Shown here piece after piece: positions 16,977 to 23,872 of a stretch of 64,000 bases of DNA. This DNA comes from Herbaspirillum robiniae (GTDB taxonomy: Bacteria; Pseudomonadota; Gammaproteobacteria; Burkholderiales; Burkholderiaceae_D), in contig NZ_NJGU01000004.1 of assembly GCF_002213415.1 (NCBI RefSeq), positions 372,001 to 436,000 of the forward strand, given 5' to 3'. A program made the position numbers and the translations under genes. The notes under the pieces are model-generated. The model was given only the letters and a program-made list of their open reading frames with translations, had not been told where the DNA came from and made no database searches. Position 1 is the stretch's first letter; each line of letters begins with the position of its first letter.

Positions 16977-17869
16977 ATACTCCGGCAATCAGCGAAACCG
17001 ATCTGCACGCCTACGTCGACGGCAGGCTGCCGCCCGCGCGCGCGCAGGAGGTGGCCGCCTGGCTGGAGCGGGAGCCGGCCAACGTGGAAGCGCTGGAACG
17101 CGTGCGCGCCTGGCGCGCGCAGAACCAGGGGCTGCATGCCCTGTTCGATGATGTGATGGAAGAGCCGGTTCCGCCGCGCCTGGCCGCTTTCGCGGTCTCG
17201 GCCGAACGTCGCCGGCCGGACAGCCGCGGCCGTATCCGGACGATAGAGACGACAGAGCCGGCGGCCAACGCCGGCTGGTGGCGCAATGCGTCGCGTTATG
17301 CGGCCATGCTGCTGCTGGCGGTGGCCGGCGGTATCGGCGGCTGGGTCCTGCACGGCGCCGCCGAGGAAGGCGCCATGCAATGGCTGCCCGGGTTGCGCTC
17401 GCAGATGGTGGCGGTGGCGCCGATCACGCTGGCGCGCCAGGCGGCGGTGGCGCATAACGTCTACAGTCCGGACCTGCGCCGTCCGGTGGAAGTCGGGGCC
17501 GACCAGGAGCAGGCGCTGGTCACCTGGCTGTCGCGCCGCATCGGCGCCAATGTGCGCGCGCCCAAGCTGGCGCCGCTGGGTTACGACCTGATCGGCGGAC
17601 GTCTCCTGCCGGGGCAGAGCGGGCCGGTGGCGCAGTTCATGTACCAGGACGCCGGCGGCCAGCGGCTGACGCTGTACGTGTCGCGCGACCAGGTGCAAAG
17701 CCAGGGGACGGGTTTCCGTTTCGCCCAGGAGGGCAAGGTCAACGTGTTCTACTGGATCGACGGGCAGTTCGGCTATGCGCTCTCGGGCGGCATCCCGAGG
17801 AACGAACTCTCGCGCATCGCCAGCTCGGTCTACGAGCAGCTGGAGCCGGTGCCGCGCCCGGCCAACTGA
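16973..17869 (+). CDS. Transmembrane anti-sigma factor
   Basis: Protein of 298 residues. The N-terminal cytoplasmic part has the layout of an anti-sigma domain (SETDLHAYVDGRLPPARAQE), a single membrane helix lies near residues 105-123 (AAMLLLAVAGGIGGWVLHGA), and the periplasmic C-terminal domain resembles those of other Burkholderiales anti-sigma proteins. The gene overlaps the ECF sigma gene by 4 bp, and it should sequester that factor at the membrane until a periplasmic signal arrives. No zinc-binding HxxxCxxC motif is seen, so it is not of the ZAS type. Confidence 0.88.
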   Translation: MNTPAISETDLHAYVDGRLPPARAQEVAAWLEREPANVEALERVRAWRAQNQGLHALFDDVMEEPVPPRLAAFAVSAERRRPDSRGRIRTIETTEPAANAGWWRNASRYAAMLLLAVAGGIGGWVLHGAAEEGAMQWLPGLRSQMVAVAPITLARQAAVAHNVYSPDLRRPVEVGADQEQALVTWLSRRIGANVRAPKLAPLGYDLIGGRLLPGQSGPVAQFMYQDAGGQRLTLYVSRDQVQSQGTGFRFAQEGKVNVFYWIDGQFGYALSGGIPRNELSRIASSVYEQLEPVPRPAN

Positions 17870-17881
17870 GCCGGGGCGCCG

Positions 17882-19933
17882 TCAGCCGCGGCCGGATCCG
17901 GATGAGTCCTCGGCCTGGGGCGACGTCGCCGGCAGGTCGCGGGGCGGCCAGAAGAATTCCCCAGGTTTTTTCGCCAGCCGCGCCAGCAGCGCCTTGAGCA
18001 GCTTGCCGCCCTGGCGGAAGCGCACCTGGCGCGAACGCAGCGCCACGAACAGCGCCAGCGCAAAGCTCACCCACAGGTTCACCGCACCCACCGCCAGCAC
18101 GCCCACCGCGCTCAGCACGAAGGTGTGCAGGCCCACGTTCCATTGCAGCGCCTCCATCGCGATGGCCAGGTTGGCCGCCGAGAAGGTGATGTGGCGGATG
18201 TCGATGGGCAGGCCCAGCATGAAGCCGACCGTGCCTATCGTGCCCAGCATGATGCCGAAGTAGAAATTGCCCATCAGTCCGCCCAGGCCGGTTTCCAGGT
18301 AGCCCCCCAGCTTTTGCGCGCCGCGCTTGCCGATCACGGCGGTCAGCCAGCGCGCCCGCACCACGCGCTGCGACATGCGGGTGTAGAGCGCCTTGTTGTC
18401 GTAGTAACCCGAGATCAGGCCGGCCAGGAACAGGCACACCCCGGCGATGGCCGCGTGGAACAACGCCAGACTGCCGACCGGATCGAGGTCGTGCAGCAGG
18501 TGCGCGGCCTTGTCGGCATCGACGAAGTGATTGCCGCTCAGGTGGAACCACAGCGTCACCAGCAGGTAAGCCATCGGGAAGGCGATGGTGAGGTTGCCCA
18601 GCACCGCCACGAACTGGGTGCGGAACACCTTGACGATCACGTCCACCAGGCTGTCGATGTCGAGGTTGCGGCCGTCGCCGCTGCGGTGCAGGTCGGCGGC
18701 GATGCGCGAGGCCGTCATGGCCGGCTGCTTGGTGGCCACGGTGAAGTGCAGCACGTGGATCAGCATGAAGCCCAGCGAGTAGTTCATGCTGAACAGGAAG
18801 GCCTCCACCAGCGGCGCCGCGTGCAGGTAGGAGAACAGGATCTTGATCAGCGCCATGAAACCGATGATCAAGCCGGCGCCCGCCGCCGAGCGGTACATGG
18901 CGCCGAACTCGCGGCGGTTCTCGGCGATGTAGTGCTCGCCGGTGCGGCTGGCGTTCTCGGTGATGTTGCGCGCCAGCAGATTGATGTTGCCGGCCAGCAG
19001 GCCGCGCACCGTGTACTTGCGGTTGTGCGCCTCGACCAGCTCCATGGCCAGCGCCAGGCCGGTGCGGCGCTGCTCCTGCGCGTCCGTGATCGCCGGTTCG
19101 GCCAGCGCCAGCAACTGGCGCAGCCGCGTCAGGTTTTGTTCCAGGCGCAGCAGGCGGTAGGTTAGCGAGACGCTGGTGCCGATGCGCAGCGCGTGCTTGC
19201 GGATCTTGTCGACGACCTCCTGGCACTGGTCCAGCAGCACCATCACATGGCGCGCGTCCTCCACCGGCGCGCTGTCGTCCTGCAGGCGGCGGCGATAGCT
19301 TTCCAGCCAGCCGTGCAGTTCCACGTTCTGCATCAGGAAGGGCGACTCGAAGGCCTTCACGTCGCTGTATATGCGGATCAGCTCCGGCTCCATGCCGATG
19401 GCGCTGATGCGGTAGGACAGCACCTGGATCGCCTGCAGCAGCTCGGTCAGCGTCTTGCCCTGGTCGGGCGCGGCGGCCCGGTTCAGCGCCTGTTCCTGCG
19501 GGGCGCCGGCGATGGCCTGCCACAGCGCGTCCCAGGCCTCGAACGGCACGGCCTGCAGCCAGAGATGGTCGCTCTCATGCGGGAACACCAGCTCCAGGCA
19601 ATCCTGCAGGTTGCGCTCGTCCAGCGCCGGCGGCAGCACCCGGTAGGCGATGCGGCGGCGCAGTTCATGAAAGAAGCCGTCGTTGGAGAGGATGCCGGTA
19701 TCGGTATAGAGGCTGACCTGGCGCCGGGTCGACAGCAGGTGCATCAGGTGGCTGCGCAGCGCGGCCGCGTGGTGCGGATTGTCGCGCAGCAGCCGGGTCA
19801 GGGTGCGCACGTTGCCGGTCGCCGCTTCGGGATCGCCCTTGCGCGGCGGGCGCAGCGCCGCGGCCAGGCCGGCGATGCCGGAGAGGTCGGTGGACAGCGG
19901 TGCGGAGGCGATCTGTTCGAGGGCTGGGAGCAT
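17882..19933 (-). CDS. Gcr-type integral membrane protein (annotated family: site-specific recombinase)
   Basis: Protein of 683 residues. The N-terminal ~330 residues are soluble and helical. The rest holds several hydrophobic segments (LIIGFMALIKILFSYL, LVEAFLFSMNYSLGFMLI, VAVLGNLTIAFPMAYLLV, and a C-terminal cluster). It matches COG4389, named from a gonococcal gene that affected recombination, but nothing here resembles a tyrosine or serine recombinase active site. A membrane protein of unknown function is the safer description. It is convergent with the anti-sigma gene with only 12 bp between stops and no terminator visible. Confidence 0.75.
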   Translation of the reverse strand: MLPALEQIASAPLSTDLSGIAGLAAALRPPRKGDPEAATGNVRTLTRLLRDNPHHAAALRSHLMHLLSTRRQVSLYTDTGILSNDGFFHELRRRIAYRVLPPALDERNLQDCLELVFPHESDHLWLQAVPFEAWDALWQAIAGAPQEQALNRAAAPDQGKTLTELLQAIQVLSYRISAIGMEPELIRIYSDVKAFESPFLMQNVELHGWLESYRRRLQDDSAPVEDARHVMVLLDQCQEVVDKIRKHALRIGTSVSLTYRLLRLEQNLTRLRQLLALAEPAITDAQEQRRTGLALAMELVEAHNRKYTVRGLLAGNINLLARNITENASRTGEHYIAENRREFGAMYRSAAGAGLIIGFMALIKILFSYLHAAPLVEAFLFSMNYSLGFMLIHVLHFTVATKQPAMTASRIAADLHRSGDGRNLDIDSLVDVIVKVFRTQFVAVLGNLTIAFPMAYLLVTLWFHLSGNHFVDADKAAHLLHDLDPVGSLALFHAAIAGVCLFLAGLISGYYDNKALYTRMSQRVVRARWLTAVIGKRGAQKLGGYLETGLGGLMGNFYFGIMLGTIGTVGFMLGLPIDIRHITFSAANLAIAMEALQWNVGLHTFVLSAVGVLAVGAVNLWVSFALALFVALRSRQVRFRQGGKLLKALLARLAKKPGEFFWPPRDLPATSPQAEDSSGSGRG

Positions 19934-20043
19934 CAGGAATCTTTGTCTGAAAAAGGGCGAAAGTCTAGCGGCGGGGTTTGTCGTGTCAAGACGCGTTGAA
20001 AATTAACACATGAAAAGTAAGGTAAGGACGATGTAATCGCTGT

Positions 20044-20070
20044 TAAGACTTCGAACGGCCTTGCCGCTAA
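20044..20070 (+). promoter_or_regulatory. Sigma-28 (FliA)-like promoter 1
   Basis: TAAG (20044-20047), 15 bp, then GCCGCTAA (20063-20070). The flagellar sigma factor FliA consensus is TAAA-N15-GCCGATAA, so there is one mismatch in each box and exact spacing. It lies ~240 bp upstream of the first 62-residue micro-protein gene. Confidence 0.6.
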
Positions 20071-20310
20071 CACATGTGCCCATTGCGTAAAGAGCGCATT
20101 CGCACGCATGCCGGTCAGGGACTCCGGCAGGACGTGCGGCGGCATGTGGAAAGACAGGCGGCCGTTGCGCCTGCCTTTCCATGCATGCCATCGCGCCGGC
20201 CCGGCGGCCACAGGCCGGGTTTGAGCCACCTGCGGCGGTGTTGTTGCCGGCAGGTGTGCGCCTGCGCGATTCGCGTGATGGTTCGGTTGCACTTCAACGA
20301 AGGAGTCCCT
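20071..20310 (+). other. Long untranslated leader with possible stem-loops
   Basis: About 240 bp between the sigma-28-like promoter and the first micro-protein gene. It contains inverted repeats such as CACCTGC/GCAGGTG around 20228-20254 and a GC-rich pair near 20197-20219. No start codon with codon bias is present. It could be a structured regulatory leader. Confidence 0.35.
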
Positions 20311-20499
20311 ATGGAGATGGCAACTATCGCCAGTGGTGTAGCAACGGCCTGGCTGGCCAACAAGGCGGCGGAGTCCGTCGGCATCGACCTGACCAAGGTG
20401 GCCAAGGAAGCGGCAGACGACGTCATCGGCGCCGTCGCGGCGGTTGGTCGCCTGCCGTCCAATATCAACATAGGTCGGATCATCAACACGATCGCCTAA
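20311..20499 (+). CDS. 62-residue micro-protein, paralogue of the YjfB-like gene downstream
   Basis: Small ORF with an AAGGAGT ribosome site. The product aligns without gaps, end to end, with the 62-residue YjfB-like protein at 20812: shared IAS at residues 6-8, IG at 39-40 and a C-terminal block LPxNxNIGRxxNTxA. It has no signal peptide or membrane helix. Its N-terminal half is more acidic/basic (LTKVAKEAADD) than its partner. It has its own sigma-28-like promoter and terminator, so it is probably a monocistronic member of the flagellar regulon. Function unknown. Confidence 0.8.
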   Translation: MEMATIASGVATAWLANKAAESVGIDLTKVAKEAADDVIGAVAAVGRLPSNINIGRIINTIA

Positions 20500-20532
20500 T
20501 GAAATGCGTTGCAGTCGGAGCGCATGTTTCGG

Positions 20533-20561
20533 ATCGCATCCCTCGGGATGCGATTTTTTTT
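20533..20561 (+). terminator. Terminator of the first micro-protein gene
   Basis: Stem ATCGCATCC/GGATGCGAT with a 4-nt loop, followed by eight T, 34 bp after the stop codon. Confidence 0.9.
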
Positions 20562-20651
20562 ATTGTGACGTCGACAAGAAAGATCCTCAAGGCTCAGCTT
20601 CGAACAAATGCGTGGGCTGGCGTCAAACCTTTACGGGTTCGGTCTTTTCTT

Positions 20652-20673
20652 GATATTTCCTGATGGAAATATC
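20652..20673. repeat. Perfect hairpin repeat between the micro-protein genes
   Basis: Arms GATATTTCC (20652-20660) and GGAAATATC (20665-20673) flank TGAT. The repeat sits in an AT-rich gap ~50 bp upstream of the second sigma-28-like promoter. Possible operator or transcript structure; function unknown. Confidence 0.4.
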
Positions 20674-20725
20674 AAATATGTCATTAAAGAAAATCGATAT
20701 ATTTCGATTGAATTCTTGATTGATG

Positions 20726-20752
20726 TAAAGAAACAGGTTTGAATGCCGTAAA
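20726..20752 (+). promoter_or_regulatory. Sigma-28 (FliA)-like promoter 2
   Basis: TAAA (20726-20729), exactly 15 bp, then GCCGTAAA (20745-20752). The -35 half is perfect and the -10 half matches 6 of 8 against GCCGATAA. It lies 59 bp upstream of the YjfB-like gene, the expected distance for a motility gene promoter. Confidence 0.65.
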
Positions 20753-20811
20753 GCAGATACTGCCTTGCGCAATCCGGCCGGGTGGTGACCTTTCCCTCAA
20801 AGGAGTCGTCT

Positions 20812-21000
20812 ATGGATGTTTCTCAAATTGCATCGGTGGCAACCAGTCTTGCCTCGGCGCAGACCTCTGACCAGGTCAACGTGCTCATGCTGAAGAAGGC
20901 ACTGAACACGCAGGCTGCGGCAGCGATCGGCGTATTGCAGTCCCTGCCGCCGTTGCCGGCCAATCCGAACATCGGCCGTAACGTCAATACGACCGCCTGA
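20812..21000 (+). CDS. YjfB-family putative motility protein
   Basis: Protein of 62 residues starting MDVSQIASVATSLASAQ, with VLMLKKALNTQAAAAIG in the middle. This is the pattern of the small YjfB (PF14070) putative motility family. The ATG at 20812 has AAAGGAGTC 6 bp upstream; the longer in-frame ATG at 20782 has no such site. The sigma-28-like promoter upstream supports membership of the flagellar regulon. The C-terminal LPANPNIGRNVNTTA block is shared with the paralogue at 20311. The molecular role is unknown for the family. Confidence 0.85.
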   Translation: MDVSQIASVATSLASAQTSDQVNVLMLKKALNTQAAAAIGVLQSLPPLPANPNIGRNVNTTA

Positions 21001-21020
21001 GCGTTCTGTTTCGGGTTTGA

Positions 21021-21051
21021 AAATCGCAGCCTCCGGGCTGCGATTTTTTTT
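21021..21051 (+). terminator. Terminator of the YjfB-like gene
   Basis: Stem ATCGCAGCC/GGCTGCGAT with a TCCG loop, followed by eight T. Same layout as the terminator of the first micro-protein gene. Confidence 0.9.
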
Positions 21052-21102
21052 GCCTGGTCATTGATGAGCCGGCCGTCGTCGATGGCCCGAAAAAGCCATA
21101 AA

Positions 21103-21150
21103 AAGCATATTTAAATCAACTTAAGTTTAAATGAACAATTAAATATGCTT
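21103..21150. repeat. Distal inverted repeat upstream of hipB
   Basis: Perfect 12-bp arms AAGCATATTTAA (21103-21114) and TTAAATATGCTT (21139-21150) with a 24-bp AT-rich spacer that itself contains the palindrome ACTTAAGT. It lies immediately upstream of the hipB promoter and is a likely regulator-binding site. Confidence 0.6.
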
Positions 21151-21176
21151 GAAAAAGCATTCTCGACCAATATAAT
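21149..21176 (+). promoter_or_regulatory. hipBA promoter
   Basis: TTGAAA (21149-21154), 16 bp, then TATAAT (21171-21176), a near-consensus housekeeping promoter. The -10 box lies inside the left arm of the operator-like repeat at 21167-21206, so repressor binding would block polymerase. Confidence 0.75.
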
Positions 21177-21206
21177 GGTTCTATAGATAAAAAACCATTT
21201 TATTGG
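21167..21206. promoter_or_regulatory. Operator-like inverted repeat, probable HipB site
   Basis: Arms CCAATATAATGGTT (21167-21180) and AACCATTTTATTGG (21193-21206) match at 13 of 14 positions across a 12-bp spacer and end 6 bp before the hipB start codon. HipB-type antitoxins autoregulate by binding palindromes over their own promoter, which fits. Confidence 0.65.
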
Positions 21207-21212
21207 ACTTAT

Positions 21213-21521
21213 ATGTCAAGCCTGATCGAGATCGGCAGCCGTGTGCGCACCGCCCGCAAGGCCAGGGGGCTGACCGCCGTTGAACTGGCCGCACTGGCCG
21301 GCATGCATCGCAACACCTTGCTGGCGCTGGAAACCGGCAAGGGCAACATCGAGCTGGGCAAGCTGCTGTCGCTGTGCAGCGAGCTCGGGCTGGAGCTGCT
21401 GCTGGTGCCGCAGCAGGCCGCCGGCATGCGCGCCGCCGACGCCGTCGGCGAGAGCGCCGGCCGCCAGACCGAACTGGCGCAGCGCCTGCAGCAACTGATG
21501 CGGCAAGGTGGACAGCCATGA
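21213..21521 (+). CDS. hipB: HipB-like helix-turn-helix antitoxin/regulator
   Basis: Protein of 102 residues with an XRE/Cro-type helix-turn-helix (GLTAVELAALAGMHRNTLLALETGKGNIELGKL is the HTH region, residues ~18-50; only its order is described). It should bind the repeats over its own promoter and neutralise HipA. The ribosome site before ATG 21213 is weak. The stop overlaps the hipA start as ATGA (21518-21521), giving coupled translation. The hydrophobic, Gln-rich tail (LAQRLQQLMRQ) may contact HipA. Confidence 0.85.
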   Translation: MSSLIEIGSRVRTARKARGLTAVELAALAGMHRNTLLALETGKGNIELGKLLSLCSELGLELLLVPQQAAGMRAADAVGESAGRQTELAQRLQQLMRQGGQP

Positions 21522-22915
21522 GCATGCTGCGTTCGCTGCGCGTGCGCCTGGGTACGACCGACGCCGGTTCGCTGTTCGCGCTGGACGACGGGCGCTGTTA
21601 TTTCCGCTTCGACGACGGCTATGCGATGCAGGGGCCGTCGCGCCCCGTGCTCTCCCAGCTGTATTGCGCCTCGACCGAGGAGCGCACGCGCGCCCAGTTG
21701 CTCGATCCGACCCTGGCCGCCAATCGCGGCGACGGCAAAGGCGGATTGCCGCCGTTCTTCCAGAACCTGCTGCCCGAAGGACAGCTGCGCAAGCATCTCG
21801 TGCAGCGCGCGGGGCTGGCGCCGGACGACGAGTTCGGCCTGCTGGCCTATTGCGGCAAGGACCTGCCCGGCGATGTCTCGGCCGTGGCCGAGGAGCTCGA
21901 CGAGCGCGACCTGGGACGGCTGCTGGGGCAGGGGCATGACAGCTACGAGATGAGCTCGGGCCAGTTGCCGGTGCCGGGCGGCGAATCGCTCTCCGGCGTG
22001 CAACCCAAGCTGGCGCTGGTGAAGGAGCCGGGCGGGCGCTACGTGATGCGCTCCAGGGATCGCGCCGGCGCCCATTTCATCGCCAAGCTGCCCGCCACCG
22101 ATTACCCCAACATGCCGCAGGTCGAGTTTTCTTCGCTGACGCTGGCCGCGGCCGCCGGCGTGAACGTCTGCACGTTCGAACTGGAACCGCTGTCGGTCAT
22201 CGCCGAGCACCTGCCGTTCGGCCTGCGCAACGACGCCAGCCGTTTCCTGCTGGTGCATCGTTTCGACCGCGACGCGCCCACGCCCACCGGCCGCCGCCAC
22301 ATGGAAGATTTCGCCCAGGTCACCGGCACCGCGCCCGGCGCCAAATATGTCGGCACCTATGCCGCCTTGGGCGTGGTGCTCAAGGAGCGCAGCGCGCGCG
22401 GCGTCGAGGACGTGTTCGAGCTGCTGCGGCGGATCAAGGTCAATGAGTTGCTGGGCAATTTCGACGCCCACCTGAAGAACTTCAGCCTGCTGTATGGCAT
22501 TCCGGATCCGTCGCGCGTATCGGACACATCAGGCCGGCAGCAAGAGGCGGTGCTGTCGCCGGCCTATGACATCGTGGCCTACGCGGCCTACGTCGGCGGC
22601 GACGGCCATGCCCTGGCGTTCGTGCCCGGACAGAAGGGCAAGCAGTTGCTCACGCCCGCCGTCCTGCGCCAGCTGGCCAACCTGTGGAGCATTCCCGAAC
22701 CCAAGCTGCAGGCGGTGCTGGTGGAGACCGTGGAGCGCGCCATGACGCAGTGGCCGGCGCTGATCCGCGAGCTGCCGTTCACCGATGCCCAGCGCGCCAG
22801 GCTGCAGGCGCATATCGACGCCAATGCCAGCGTGGCCGCCTGGCGTCGCCGTGCGGCGCGCCGCGAGGCGGGGCGCGATGGTGGAGGCGATGCCGGACGC
22901 GGAGAGGGCGCATGA
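21518..22915 (+). CDS. hipA: HipA-like serine/threonine kinase toxin
   Basis: Protein of 465 residues, close to the family length (~440). Kinase elements look intact: the Gly-rich SLSGVQPKLAL loop (~residue 161), the catalytic segment GNFDAHLKNFS (~313) and the metal-binding SPAYDIVAY (~350). Classical HipA phosphorylates glutamyl-tRNA synthetase and causes persistence; whether this homologue shares that target cannot be read. It is coupled to hipB upstream (ATGA) and to a pseudouridine synthase downstream (ATGA at 22912), an unusual extension of the module. The C-terminus has an extra Arg/Gly-rich tail. Confidence 0.88.
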   Translation: MSMLRSLRVRLGTTDAGSLFALDDGRCYFRFDDGYAMQGPSRPVLSQLYCASTEERTRAQLLDPTLAANRGDGKGGLPPFFQNLLPEGQLRKHLVQRAGLAPDDEFGLLAYCGKDLPGDVSAVAEELDERDLGRLLGQGHDSYEMSSGQLPVPGGESLSGVQPKLALVKEPGGRYVMRSRDRAGAHFIAKLPATDYPNMPQVEFSSLTLAAAAGVNVCTFELEPLSVIAEHLPFGLRNDASRFLLVHRFDRDAPTPTGRRHMEDFAQVTGTAPGAKYVGTYAALGVVLKERSARGVEDVFELLRRIKVNELLGNFDAHLKNFSLLYGIPDPSRVSDTSGRQQEAVLSPAYDIVAYAAYVGGDGHALAFVPGQKGKQLLTPAVLRQLANLWSIPEPKLQAVLVETVERAMTQWPALIRELPFTDAQRARLQAHIDANASVAAWRRRAARREAGRDGGGDAGRGEGA

Positions 22916-23811
22916 GGCCCACGCCGACACTGCCCGTGCGCGACGGCCTGTCGCCCAGTTACCTCTGGCTGCAGCCGGGGCCGTGGCGCGACATGCTGTC
23001 TTTCCTCGCCGAACGTTTCAGCGCCGTGCCGGCCGAGGCTTGGCGCGAGCGCCTGCTGCGCGGCGAAGTGCGCAATCAGCACGGCGAGGCGCTGCGGCCG
23101 GAGTCGCCCTATCGCAGCGGCGATTGCATCTTCTACTACCGCGAGCTGCCGCAGGCGGAAGAGCGCATCCCGGTGGAAGAAAAGATCCTGCATATCGACC
23201 AGCACCTGCTGGTGGCCGACAAGCCGCACTTCCTGCCGGTGATCCCGACCGGGCGCTTCGTGCAGGAGACGCTGCTGGTGCGGCTGAAGAAGGCCACCGG
23301 TTTCGCCGACCTGGTGCCCATCCACCGGCTGGACCGCGAGACCGCCGGCGTGATCGTGTTCTCGCACAATCCCGCCAGCCGCGGGAAGTACCAGTCGATG
23401 TTCCAGCAGCGCACGATGTTCAAGGTCTACGAGGCGATCGCGCCGCTGCGCGCCGACCTGCAGCTGCCGCTGGTGCATCGCAGCCGCGTGGAGGAGATCC
23501 CGGAGCAGTTCTTCAAGATGCATGAGGCGCCGGGCGAGCCGAATTCCGAAACCCATATCTCGCTGATCGAGGCGCGCGGGGCGTTCGGCCTGTACCGGCT
23601 GGAACCGGTCACCGGCCGGCGTCACCAGCTGCGCGTGCACATGGCATCGCTGGGCATGCCCATCGTCAACGACCTGTTCTATCCGGACGCGGTGCCGGTG
23701 GGCGTGGCCGACGAGCTCGACAAGCCCTTGAAGCTGCTGGCGCGGTCGCTGTTTTTCATCGATCCGCTGGACGGCGGCGAGCGTCATTTTGCGAGCGAAC
23801 GCACGCTCTGA
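22912..23811 (+). CDS. RluA-family pseudouridine synthase
   Basis: RNA-modifying enzyme of 299 residues. The catalytic motif HRLDRETAG (Asp nucleophile, near residue 141) and the downstream GRRHQLRVHM and MPIVND motifs are intact, and an S4-like N-terminal region is suggested by WRERLLRGEVRNQHG. The start at ATG 22912 overlaps the hipA stop by 4 bp; no other start keeps the natural N-terminus. It most resembles RluA-type enzymes acting on 23S rRNA or tRNA; the exact uridine is unknown. It is co-transcribed with hipBA. Confidence 0.88.
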   Translation: MRPTPTLPVRDGLSPSYLWLQPGPWRDMLSFLAERFSAVPAEAWRERLLRGEVRNQHGEALRPESPYRSGDCIFYYRELPQAEERIPVEEKILHIDQHLLVADKPHFLPVIPTGRFVQETLLVRLKKATGFADLVPIHRLDRETAGVIVFSHNPASRGKYQSMFQQRTMFKVYEAIAPLRADLQLPLVHRSRVEEIPEQFFKMHEAPGEPNSETHISLIEARGAFGLYRLEPVTGRRHQLRVHMASLGMPIVNDLFYPDAVPVGVADELDKPLKLLARSLFFIDPLDGGERHFASERTL

Positions 23812-23872
23812 AAATCGATGCCGCTACAATCGGTAGCCGCAAGACCATGATCCATCCAAGAGAGAGACCTCA

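Noticed and set aside
17882..19933. Integrase or prophage marker
   Set aside because: Family name suggests recombinase, but the protein is a multi-helix membrane protein without catalytic motifs and no other phage genes are nearby.
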